Assembly: GCA_905250025.1 (NCBI GenBank)
Contig: CAJNOJ010000395.1
Coordinates: 18,181 to 82,180, forward strand
Length of the DNA: 64,000 nt
Direction of reading: 5' to 3'
Source: Adineta ricciae
Taxonomy: Eukaryota; Rotifera; Eurotatoria; Adinetida; Adinetidae
The notes below the pieces were generated by a model. That model was not told where the DNA came from, made no database searches, and was given only the letters and a program-made list of their open reading frames with translations. The position numbers were made by a program, and so were the translations under genes. Position 1 is the first letter of the stretch. The number at the start of each line of letters is the position of its first letter. Below are positions 34,574 to 44,568 of this stretch, piece by piece.

Positions 34574-37500
34574 CTACTTCCATCTCGCTTGAAACTGATA
34601 TTGACCAGAGCCCATGTGCACAGTCACTGCATTAGTAACTGAATCTTTTTCCACAAGAAACTTCGAGTCATCGCTGCTGCCTGTATCAGATGTCCAAATC
34701 GTTGTATCACTTTCGAGTAACGCCACGCATTGTGCAGAGACGAACAATGGTTCAAATATCATCTGAGCTCGCATATTTACTGGTATAGTAACACGAAGTA
34801 AAATTGAGTTTGCAACTGTATCGCGTTCATCGCGAGTATATGAAATATGGATAAGACCATACAATGTGCTTAGCTGACAATCTAACTTATTCATCAAATG
34901 TTTCTTCGCTTCTGATGCCATTCGTGGCCGTATGATGATCTCGTTCACGCGTAGATCGATGCCAGCCAAATGTGAATAGAACCATGCACCCACACTACCA
35001 TACATAATGTGATTACGTGAACTCATCGGCCCAAGAAATGGAGCGTCGAGCCATTCCCAAAGAGTAGTCGAATTTTCATAAGGATTTGTGAACATGTATC
35101 CATATGATGGATAGGTGGTAGAGGAAATCATTTCTAACGCTAAATCATGATGTCCATGATCAGATAGGATGGGATATAACTGAGCTGTGGAAACAATGCC
35201 TGTTGTAGCATGATTTTCATTATTCATAATATTTTGAACTAAATAGTTGACTACTACATCACGGATCGTTGGTGGGACGACACCCGGTAATGCTAATGCT
35301 AGTACTTGGGCTGCTTGCAGACCATCGGCATAAAAATTTGTCGTCTGATTGTAGAAGACACGATGAAACTCGTTTGTCAGCTGTTGATAAAATCGGGAAT
35401 ACACGTCAGTGTCATTCTTCTTGCCAAGTATTTGGGACATATTTAGTAAAAGATAGAGATCATGAAGAAAAGCGTAGGATGTTGTTAAATGTTCATTAGT
35501 TCTAGGATTTGGTGCCGGTTGAAGCCAATCCCCGTAACGCGCAATGAAATTAACCAATCCAGTCTCTTGGTAGCTGTGTCGAAGAAATTCTACATAAGCT
35601 CGAATCGAGTCATAATAATCTTCAAGAATTTTAACATCATCATAGTGTCGATACAGCTGCCAAGTGATAGTGGGCAATGCACTTCCCCAATTCGGATCAG
35701 CTGGATAGGGACCTCCTAAGCCAGGAACGATATCAGGTACTTGTCCGTCGTCCAACTGCATGTCGATAATTAAATTAAGAAAGTTTCGATAAAACTTCAT
35801 CAAATCAAAATTGTACAAGGCTTCATCGACAGACAAGGCAGCATCACCTAACCATCCACGACGTTCATCACGTTGCGGACTGTAAAATAAAAGTCAACAG
35901 AAGTCTAATTTATTTTCTAACTGTAAAAAGTAGATCGTACATACCAGTCTGTAGGTACCGACATTAAATTACTCAACTGACCCCATTGAATATTGTGTTG
36001 AATTTGGTTAATAGTTGGATTACTCGTGCTGAAATGACCTTTCAGAGTTGTTTCGCTATGAGCAACAAGACACTGAACATCATCGGGCGTCATGGCACTT
36101 GGAGAATTAAACACTGATAGATAACGAAAACCATGAACAGTAAAACTAAGAGAAAAGCAAAACAATAAATGTAAAAAGAAGATTATATATTATGCTATAT
36201 ATTTTACATTGGTTCGTAGATATCTCCGAGAGGGTCTCCCCGGAGGATATAGATGTCCGATGCGGTAGCGTTACGAAGATTTTCTACGTAGAGATTGCGA
36301 GTAGCCACACTGAAATGGCATCATAGTATTCAATTAGGATGAAGATACGATCTCCTACTTTGTAGAAGCTATTGGCTGTACTAATATCTCTGCATGACGA
36401 ACGGAAGTACTGAAGCCACGCGGCCCTTGGAATCTGAAACGACACCATCCGACCATATTCTGACCGAGATCAAACGTTCGTACACCTGTGCGATAGATTC
36501 ATTTTTACTCGTCGCTCTATATTTATATACTGTAGCATACCTGAATCAGATATCCACGAATCAATAGGTTTCAGTATACCACCATCAGCCAACGAGGCAC
36601 CTTTGATTTCACCAATATCTTGAAGCGTTAAATAGCTGCGTTCTGATGACTGATCTAGTCCTACTTCAAAATGTAATGCATCCGGTCCCGCACGAATAGG
36701 TGGCATATCTTGAAGAACTAGGAAACCCATTGATGAATCATTGACGGGTGATCTTAACGATTCAGGCGTGATCCATGCATATCGACTATCGTTGAAATTC
36801 GGTCGCGTCCAATTTAGTCGATCACTTCGACTATCGTAGATTTCACCGCGGTAAACACCATCATATTTTATTGAACCTTCTCGGCCTGTCCATGTTTGAT
36901 CACTAACAACTTCCATTTGATTGTCATTATCAAATGTGATCAGCAGAGTGAACAGCAGACGGGGTGGACCGAAAATAAGCAATCACAATTGGTTTTAACG
37001 AAAAATCATGGAAGAAAAGTTTCCTATTTACCATAGGTTTCTCGGCCGTGCTGTTCGATACTATACCAACCATTGCCCAACTTGACTCCAACGGCATTCA
37101 TACCGGTCTAACCAGATATGTAGAAAAGAGATCTTCTTTCTCATGTAAAGGAAAAGGATTGCATTTCTCACGGTAATATTTGCAGTAACATCGAATGATA
37201 CAACTAAGGTACGTTTTTCATAAGTCGTCCAACCCGGATCTAGTTTGCGACTAGGATCGACATTTTCACCATTGAGATAGAACTGATAATATCCTAAACC
37301 ACATAAATAAACAATTGCAGATTTGATCGGACTATCAGCGGGCACAAAAAACTCTTTGCGCAATTCGTTCATATTAATCTCTGTTGAACCAATCCACAGA
37401 AGTTCAGTTTTGTTGATCAAATAATCATGTAAATCAAATATCGGTGTACGAAATAGAACCCATTCTGTCCATTGAGTTGGTTCGTCGATGTTGCTCAACC

Positions 37501-37870
37501 AGATTCGTACACGAAACTGATAGTATGTCGATGGTAAGAGATCAACATGAGCTTGGTATAGGACATGTATTGATCGTGAAGAAATCACACGCTGACTATC
37601 CCATTCAAATGGTTTTTCTCCTCGAGATAATCTCGTCGACTTTAGCTGAATTTGGTAGGCAATTTGTTGCACATTTCGATCGTGAACATTGTCTGAAACA
37701 CGAAGTTTCCAGGAAAACGATGGCCTAGGTGTATTGATTATCAAATCACGAGTGGTATTCACTTTATGATGATCGATTCGAATATCCAATGGAGCTGGAG
37801 GATGACTAGCCGCAGCTAATCCAATGATAAACAAAAGACAGCAAATTCGGTGCAGATGTAAAAAGAGCAT
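34574..37870 (-). CDS. Alpha-L-rhamnosidase (GH78), copy 2, seven exons
   Basis: Exons: 37172-37870, 37032-37107, 36541-36969, 36359-36485, 36208-36309, 35945-36145, 34574-35879, joining to about 979 residues. Signal peptide, N-terminal beta domains and GH78 core are as in copy 1, with the same active-site segment (DERRGWLGDA) and C-terminal motifs. One extra codon occurs in exon 3 (SSERSY against SEHSY). Substitutions are mostly conservative, suggesting both copies encode working enzymes. As in copy 1, the second intron (36970-37031, 62 bp) has a GT donor but no AG before the point where the conserved frame resumes. Probable role: secreted or lysosomal removal of rhamnose from ingested glycans. 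Confidence 0.87.
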
Positions 37871-38090
37871 CTGTTGAGTCTATTATGTAAAAAAATCTAA
37901 CAAGCGCGTGTTTCGTGTGCTTTATCTATCTTTACACTCATTATTAGTATCTTCTGTATGTTTGCCTGCACTCCATTTCAGGATAGATAATAACAGATGA
38001 TAAAATATTAAGATTTCATTAGCGACAAATTTCTTTTTACTAATGCAAATCAAACGGAAAAAGGCAACTTTCATTTTCGCTTTAAAATCC

Positions 38091-39827
38091 TTATAAATCA
38101 ATCCATATTCGAACATGATGAACATAGCGAGAATCTCGTTTAATTGAACATCTGGGGGGTAAGTATTGTCGTAGCCATAGATCAAGTTGCAGATTGTCTG
38201 TGGTCCACAAATTCGACCCATCATCATCCTTCGATCGAACGATTAAAGCCCGTAATCTTCGCATGGTTTCGATTAAGTAACATATATCATTTCGTTTTTC
38301 AACTTTAATATAAAGTACTTCACAATTGGTACCTAGTAATGATTGACTTAATTCAACGCAATCTTGTTCAGTAAACCAATGATTATAACCGAGAAGGTTG
38401 AGCTTTCGAATCGATTGATTAACGATGCGTATCCACCGTTGCTGCGTTGTTTGTGACCATGAATGAAATTTCAAATAATAAAGATGTGGTGTATGATCAA
38501 GCAGTGTTTGTAATTGGTTGCGTGCCTCCTCGTCCGACATATTACTCGGTCGTGTTATTTTCAGCGAATACAGTTGATCCAGTTTTCGCACAAGTGATAA
38601 CAAATGATCGTTGATAGGTAGATTAACTGATAAATTGTTAATATTAGGAAACTCAAAATCCGATCCACCGGTCATTTCATTTACTGCTGACGAATGATAG
38701 CTTAAATTTCGTACATATTCATATGATAAATGATCTTTTTCATTCAAGCAAGTAGATTTGTATACGACAGGAAAATGAATATCAAGAGTAGAAAAATTGT
38801 ATGGCAATGTATAGACGCAAACCATATTCGCATTGTGATCTTGATTATAATGGTAGCGAATGAACCATTGATGCTCTTTCACCCAAAATGGTGTTTGAAA
38901 TGAATTGAACAATTCTTTTCGGTATTTTTCGTTCATCACGTGCGATCGCATTTTTAATTGAAGATGTTTTAATTTCGGTAAATACTTCCGTATAAGTTGT
39001 TCCCATTCGTATCCATTCATATCTACATAGCATGTTTCAATCTTTAATTGACACAGATTTGGCATACATCGTAACAAATTCTCAATAAACGCATGTTGGG
39101 CACCAATCACGATAAAATTAACTTCGGTAATCAATGGAATCGTAGTGTGAAATTCGATATTAGCAGTCGGACATGATAAATCTAGTGCAAGATATCGAAG
39201 ACGAGGTGTATGTTCACAAAGATTGATCACTTGTCCGGCAGGATATGAAACACCAATAATGGTTAAGTGTTCGATGGTTGCTGAAAATATCGTTGGACTT
39301 AAAATCTGCGATCCGTGTTTGAAATCCATATTCAAATAACAGTAAATCAGTTTCGGTAATCTCCAGACTATATTCATGAAATGTAGAATTTCCTTTTGCG
39401 TGCAGGCAAAATAACATCCAGTTAAACTGAGACGAACTAATTGAGGACATTCTACGAGAATGTCACCGATGATCTCACTAGAACGAAGGTGATCGAATGA
39501 GAGTGAACGAAGATGCGGAAATCGATCGAGAGTCCAACCATTGGATCGAAATAACTCGATTTGGTTGGGTGTTTCGTCATCGTCCGATAAGCCCAACGAA
39601 ACAAGATGATCTTTGATGTATGGAAAATAAGTTAGACAAACATTATAAAAATCTCTTCTTGTTGCTGCTCGAAAATCGAAACGAGACGTTTGAAAATGTA
39701 CATGAATCAACTGATCAAACCTTGTATTCAATCGGTAGAATGCTTGAAGTACATGAACACTAGGAAGATAGCCAAATATTTCAAGTAATAATTCATTGGC
39801 AAGCAATTCTAAACTCATCATGCGCAA
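38091..39827 (-). CDS. F-box protein with LRR-like C-terminal region, complete
   Basis: Single exon, 578 residues (Met 39827; MSLEL a few codons in is an alternative start). The F-box is at about residues 4-45: MSLELLANELLLEIFGYL then VLQAFYRLNTRFDQLI. The rest holds weak leucine-rich repeats of about 25-30 residues (FPHLRSLSFDHL, CPQLVRLSLTGC, LPKLIYCYLNM, TPRLRYLALDL, MPNLCQLKI, LPKLKHLQLK, LYSLKI, LYYLKF). Known role: the F-box binds Skp1 in SCF ubiquitin ligases and the repeats bind substrate. Partial copies lie at 30785-32237 (3' part) and 41904-42380 (5' part). Target unknown. Confidence 0.8.
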   Translation of the reverse strand: MRMMSLELLANELLLEIFGYLPSVHVLQAFYRLNTRFDQLIHVHFQTSRFDFRAATRRDFYNVCLTYFPYIKDHLVSLGLSDDDETPNQIELFRSNGWTLDRFPHLRSLSFDHLRSSEIIGDILVECPQLVRLSLTGCYFACTQKEILHFMNIVWRLPKLIYCYLNMDFKHGSQILSPTIFSATIEHLTIIGVSYPAGQVINLCEHTPRLRYLALDLSCPTANIEFHTTIPLITEVNFIVIGAQHAFIENLLRCMPNLCQLKIETCYVDMNGYEWEQLIRKYLPKLKHLQLKMRSHVMNEKYRKELFNSFQTPFWVKEHQWFIRYHYNQDHNANMVCVYTLPYNFSTLDIHFPVVYKSTCLNEKDHLSYEYVRNLSYHSSAVNEMTGGSDFEFPNINNLSVNLPINDHLLSLVRKLDQLYSLKITRPSNMSDEEARNQLQTLLDHTPHLYYLKFHSWSQTTQQRWIRIVNQSIRKLNLLGYNHWFTEQDCVELSQSLLGTNCEVLYIKVEKRNDICYLIETMRRLRALIVRSKDDDGSNLWTTDNLQLDLWLRQYLPPRCSIKRDSRYVHHVRIWIDL

Positions 39828-41110
39828 CTAGTGATACGTGAGCAAATGTGTTGCAATAACACAGTATTATTTACGAAAGTTATAAGGCAAAAAGCAAATA
39901 TTTTTTCTCTCTCTATCATTCTCGATGACGGTTGCGCATGTTTAATGTTATGACACAGAAAAGAAAGAAATATGATGCATGTCGACTGACATCTACAATT
40001 GTGCAGAATAATATTGATATTGGAGAAAAAGACTTGCAAGAAAAAAGAAAGTACCACCAGTAACACAAAAGATTGCAGAGATATTTGTTTGAAATTCGTT
40101 AGCACTGTATTCAAATGGTGCAAAGAATACACCAAGGAAATAAAACACACCGCCAAGTCCATTACAGATGTTAAAGCATAATGACGAAAGGTTGTTAATG
40201 AGATTTGTACAATGAAAACTATATTCGTATGGATCCGTGCGGTTACGACGACCATTGTTACAGATTTGCCAACATGCAGACAGAAATATAACAACAGAGC
40301 CAATCATGATTAACCAGTTACCTATATGCGTGTGTTTTTCGAAATAAGGGATTAACAATGCTGATCCAGATACATAACAGGCTGATCCACATGATGTAAT
40401 AAACGAACGAGCAACAGTTAAGCGATCCACTTTGCGTGGTTTCATAGAATCGGAAACTTTTCGATCGTACCACCATTGCTGAAGATCAGCAAGGAGAAGA
40501 AAGGATGAACCGATAGTAAAAAGCCATCCACCAACCGTTAAAGCTAATGCAAAGTATCGCATAACTTTAGCAAAGTACATACATGATGCACCGATTAGAA
40601 ATAATCCACCCAACATGAAATGAATTCCATGAATTACTTTCCATCGAAATGAGGGAGAGTTCTCAAGATTGTCTGTGTTAGAGCACGGAGATCCAGGGAC
40701 GATCAAAACACTATTACTTTCTTTATTTGCCAGTGTGTTCTGCACTTTTGATAAGAATACAATAAAACAAACATTCGAAAGATTGTGCACTTCAAAGTGT
40801 ACGAAATTTGATCACTATTATTCTCTTTTCGACACCTTCTCGTAATACCCTCCACGCTCAAACATATGCATGTAGTGTTGTTCCATTGGGTAAGGTCACT
40901 TGATCGATTTTCACCCAAGAGTGTATTTGTTCCGGATCAAAATCGATACAACCAGTCAAATCCACGTGCGACAGGGAGGAGTTTTGCAACTGCATGCCAA
41001 GCATTGAACAGTTACGCACTGACACCTGATAAAATAGGCATCGTTGAAAGTTGGTGTAACCGAAATCGACTCCATCAAGATTAACTCCGTGAAATTCAGA
41101 TTCAACAAAA
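39330..41110 (-). repeat. Duplication unit E, copy 1
   Basis: F-box 5' end, six-TM gene and the 3' end of a pentapeptide gene; repeated directly at 41904-43676 with an offset of about 2,558 bp. The second copy is bounded on both sides by N positions. Confidence 0.8.
39993..40790 (-). CDS. Six-TM membrane protein, copy 1 (YrhK-like?)
   Basis: 265 residues with six hydrophobic segments: IHFMLGGLFLIGASCMYF, ALTVGGWLFTIGSSFLLL, SACYVSGSALLIPYF, WLIMIGSVVIFLSACW, NGLGGVFYFLGVFF and CVTGGTFFFLASLFL. Three of them share a G-x-x-F/L-x-x-G-S/A pattern, implying triplication of a two-helix unit. WKVIHGIHFMLGG resembles the small bacterial YrhK domain, but I cannot confirm this. The start at 40790 follows copy 2; a later Met is possible. 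Function unknown; probably an integral membrane protein. Confidence 0.65.
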   Translation of the reverse strand: MHNLSNVCFIVFLSKVQNTLANKESNSVLIVPGSPCSNTDNLENSPSFRWKVIHGIHFMLGGLFLIGASCMYFAKVMRYFALALTVGGWLFTIGSSFLLLADLQQWWYDRKVSDSMKPRKVDRLTVARSFITSCGSACYVSGSALLIPYFEKHTHIGNWLIMIGSVVIFLSACWQICNNGRRNRTDPYEYSFHCTNLINNLSSLCFNICNGLGGVFYFLGVFFAPFEYSANEFQTNISAIFCVTGGTFFFLASLFLQYQYYSAQL

Positions 41111-41877
41111 TAGCTGCTACTTATATTTCCATCCGTGATTGAAGAGAAAGCAAATATGCTTTTGATAAACCTCCCATGGTCGAAACGAGACTTTGTTCAT
41201 AGGTATCGCTTCAAATGACACACTCTCCAATTGAGATCCGGTAAATCTGACGTTGTTCAGCGTGATTGTCAAATCGAAATCAAAGTTGTCGAGTTTTGAA
41301 AAAGACCAATCGCTATAATCAAGATTAGAAAATGCAAACGAGGGCGAATGAGAGAAAGACATGACACGGAATGATGCATGACGCATATCGGCATGTTGAA
41401 TGTCCGGACAGTCGCTTACGTGATGGATAAACAATTGGTCGAATTGTATTCCGCTAACATTAGCTTGATAGAGCATTGACAATTCTCCTTTCAATTCTTT
41501 GCGAAGTAGATTAGCCTGAATGAGATTTTTTAAAAGAATCGTCCGGCGTGAGATGCCAAGTGACTGTAAGGTATTTCGTGTTCGCATCTGTAGAACGAAT
41601 AGAAATCTTAAACTGAACCCGTTCGAATACAAATAATCAGCGAATAAGATCGACAACTCACGTTGATATTCAATTAATACATTCCCACGCTCAAGATTCT
41701 TTTCGACAAGCACTTCGTTCAGAGAATTTTCTTGCTTAACTCCAAGTTCATCAGCGCGCTTCTGCTGATATAGACTACGTTGCACTTCGGCTAACGCATA
41801 CTCTTGTCGTCGTTTATCTATCGCTGTTCGCAAGTCGTGCGTACGCTGTGCATAAGCCGTTTGGTTATCATCTTCAC
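40858..41877 (-). pseudogene. Coiled-coil/pentapeptide-repeat membrane protein, copy 1 (broken)
   Basis: The frame enters from the N gap (41878-41903) with coiled-coil sequence (RRQEYALAEVQRSLYQQKR). It continues through a middle helical region and pentapeptide-like repeats (FSNLDYSDWSF, FDLTITLNNVRFTGSQL) and stops at 41117. Further pentapeptide repeats and the family C-terminus lie in another frame at 40858-41115 (GVNLDGVDFGYTNF, LSHVDLTGC). A candidate GT-AG intron between them does not restore frame. About 36 residues present in the complete paralog (44569-46035) are missing, so a deletion is likely. Confidence 0.65.
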
Positions 41878-41903
41878 NNNNNNNNNNNNNNNNNNNNNNN
41901 NNN
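41878..41903. other. Assembly gap (26 N)
   Basis: Run of N between a pentapeptide gene on the left and an F-box gene interior on the right; both reading frames run into it. Confidence 0.98.
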
Positions 41904-42380
41904 GTAAATCAGTTTCGGTAATCTCCAGACTATATTCATGAAATGTAGAATTTCCTTTTGCGTGCAGGCAAAATAACATCCAGTTAAACTGAGACGAACT
42001 AATTGAGGACATTCTACGAGAATGTCACCGATGATCTCACTAGAACGAAGGTGATCGAATGAGAGTGAACGAAGATGTGGAAATCGATCGAGAGTCCAAC
42101 CATCGGATCGAAATAATTCGATTTGGTTGGGTGTTTCGTCATCGTCCGATAAACCCAATGAAACGAGATGATCTTTGATGTAGGGAAAATAAGTTGGACA
42201 AACATTATAAAAATCTCTTATTGTTGCTGCTCGAAAATCGAAACGAGACGTTTGAAAATGCACATGAATCAACTGATCAAACCTTGTATTCAATCGGTAG
42301 AATGCTTGAAGTACATGAACACTAGGAAGATATCCAAATATTTCAAGTAATAATTCATTAGCAAACAATTCTAAACTCAT
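41904..42380 (-). CDS. F-box protein, copy 3 (5' part only, cut by gap)
   Basis: Starts MSLELFANELLLEIFGYL at 42380 (an upstream in-frame Met lies at 42407). It matches the first ~160 residues of the gene at 38091-39827, with the F-box intact, then enters the N gap. The missing C-terminal part may correspond to the 5'-truncated copy at 30785-32237; the two could be halves of one locus placed apart by assembly. Confidence 0.75.
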
Positions 42381-42550
42381 CCTGCGCAGCTGACGATACG
42401 TGAGCAAATGTGTTGCAATAACACAGTATTACGAAAGTTATACGGCGGAAAGTAAATGTTTTTTTTCTCTCTCTCATTCTCGATGACGGTTGCACATATT
42501 TAATGTTATGATGTAGAAAAGAAAGAAGTATGATGCATGTCGACTGACAT

Positions 42551-43348
42551 CTATAATTGCGTAGAATAATATTGATATTGAAGAAAAAGACTTGCAAGAA
42601 AAAAGAAAGTACCACCGGTAACACAAAAGATTGCAGAGATATTTGTTTGAAATTCGTTAGCACTGTATTCAGATGGAGCAAAGTACACACCAAGGAAATA
42701 AAACACACCGCCAAGTCCATTACAGATGTTAAAGCAGAATGATGAAAGATTGTTAATGAGATTTGTACAATGAAAACTATATCCGTATGGATTCGTGTGG
42801 TTACGACGACCATTGTGGCAGATTTTCCAACATGCAGACAGAAATATAACAACAGAGCCAATCATGATTAACCGGTTACCTATATGTGTGTGTTTTTCAA
42901 AATAAGGAATTAACAATACTGACCCAGTTACGTAACAGGCTGATCCACATGATGTAATAAACGAATGAGCAACAGTTAAGCGATCCACTGTGCGTGGTTT
43001 CATAGAATCGGAAACCTTTCGATCGTACCACCATTGCTGAAGATCAGCAAGGAGAAGAAAGGATGAGCCGATAGTAAAAAGCCATCCGCCAACCGTTAAA
43101 GCCAATGAAAAGTGTTGCATAACTTTAGCAAAGTACATACATGATGCACCGATTAGAAATAATCCACCCAGCATAGAATGAATTCCATGAATTACTTTCC
43201 ATCGAAATGTGGGAGAGTTCTGAAGATTGTCTGTGTTAGAACACGGAGATCCAGGGACGATCAAAACACTATTACTTTCTTTATTCGCCAGTGTGTTCTG
43301 CACTTTTGATAAGAATACAATAAAACAAGCATTCGAAAGAGTGTGCAC
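42551..43348 (-). CDS. Six-TM membrane protein, copy 2
   Basis: 265 residues, same length and topology as 39993-40790, with a few dozen substitutions and no indel. Six hydrophobic helices with repeated Gly-Ser motifs. Reading-frame conservation against a diverged copy supports a real gene. Function unknown; a YrhK-like relationship is only a suggestion. Neighbours are the F-box fragment downstream and the pentapeptide gene upstream, in the same order as in copy 1. Confidence 0.68.
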   Translation of the reverse strand: MHTLSNACFIVFLSKVQNTLANKESNSVLIVPGSPCSNTDNLQNSPTFRWKVIHGIHSMLGGLFLIGASCMYFAKVMQHFSLALTVGGWLFTIGSSFLLLADLQQWWYDRKVSDSMKPRTVDRLTVAHSFITSCGSACYVTGSVLLIPYFEKHTHIGNRLIMIGSVVIFLSACWKICHNGRRNHTNPYGYSFHCTNLINNLSSFCFNICNGLGGVFYFLGVYFAPSEYSANEFQTNISAIFCVTGGTFFFLASLFLQYQYYSTQL

Positions 43349-43415
43349 TTCAAAATGTACGAAATTTGATCACTACTATTCTCTTTTCGACACTTTCTCG
43401 TAACATCCTTCACAC

Positions 43416-44449
43416 TCAGACACATGAATGTAGTGTTGTTCCGTTGGGTAAGGTAACTTGATCGATTTTCACCCAAGAGTGTATTTGTTCCGGATCAAAA
43501 TCGATACAACCAGTCAAATCCACGTGCGACAGGGAGGAGTTTTGCAACTGCATGCCAAGCATTGAACAGTTACGCATTGACACCTGATAAAATAGGCATC
43601 GTTGAAAGTTGGTGTAACCGAAATCGACTCCATCAAGATTAACTCCGTGAAATTCAGATTCAACAAAATAGCTGCTNTTATCCAAGGCACATCAAGCAGT
43701 CCACCTTGATGGAGAGTATGAACGACGATGGTTCGACGTTTCGGATCGAGAAGTCGCAATGCTGATCTTGTTCGCATTTGCAAGATGACCATATGTATGA
43801 AATGCGAAATATTACCATTCGTATCAACGAAAAGTAATTGTTTGGCTAAGTCCCGTTGGTATTTGACTAATATCGTTCCTTTCCACCGTTCATCTTCTAG
43901 TTTCAAATTGCTCAAATAATTTTGTTGCGCGATTTCGATTTCATGAGCGCGTTGAGCTCGATAAAGACTACGTTGCTTTTCGGCTAATTCATACTCTTGT
44001 TTTAGTTTATTTGTAGCGATTTGAAGATCTAATTCACGTTGTAAATAAGCCGTTTGTTTATCATCTTCTAGTTGAAGACGTGTCAGTTCTCGATCTTCGT
44101 TGCGACGAATCCGCGACAAATTTTGATCTTCTTCACGTTGGATACGAGAGAAATTTTTGTCATCCTCACGTAACAACCGTGCTATTTCACGATCTTGTTC
44201 ACGCTGTATTTGAGCTTCCTCTGTGTCGTTGACACGTCGTTCCGCTCGCACTAAAACATCCTTCTGACGGTGGCTTTGAGCAACATTTTGCTGTTGAATA
44301 GAAACAATAATTGTAAAAACGCCAATGATTAGCGGAATGGTTAAATTTGAAATAACTTTCAAATAATCTTCTGTTTTCAAACGATTGCTGCTTTCACGAT
44401 CTCCTCGTTCTGTACTTGCTTGAACATTCGTATCAATCGGTTGTTCCAT
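43416..44449 (-). pseudogene. Coiled-coil/pentapeptide membrane protein, copy 2 (chimeric across an N)
   Basis: The 5' part (43678-44449) starts MEQPIDTNVQ, has one TM helix (LTIPLIIGVFTIIVSI) and a long charged coiled coil built on 11-residue units (for example RIQREEDQNLS, RIRRNEDRELT). It then has a helical region ending at the N. The 3' part (43416-43676) is the pentapeptide C-terminus, nearly identical to 40858-41110. The middle pentapeptide domain (~130-150 residues in the complete paralog) is absent at the N, so the join is probably artificial and the real gene is longer. Confidence 0.65.
43677..43677. other. Single-N assembly join
   Basis: Joins the 3' end of a unit E copy to the 5' part of a pentapeptide gene and removes the region between. 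Confidence 0.88.
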
Positions 44450-44568
44450 ATTGATTTCACACGAGTCTCCTATATGCGATACTCAACATGTCTCGCTGTT
44501 TCAAGTGCAAGTTTTATTAGTTAAATCTGTCGTCTAGTTTATTTGTAAATAGAATGTCAAAACTTCAT

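Larger units (their letters stand above)
32351..39543 (-). repeat. Tandem duplication unit D, copy 2
   Basis: Direct repeat of 25131-32237. The rhamnosidase exon structure is identical and exon lengths differ by one codon. The spacer 32511-34573 has many more indels than the coding parts, as expected if selection preserved both enzyme copies. Confidence 0.83.
41904..43676 (-). repeat. Duplication unit E, copy 2
   Basis: Second copy of 39330-41110, delimited by the N gap on the left and the N at 43677 on the right. Confidence 0.78.
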
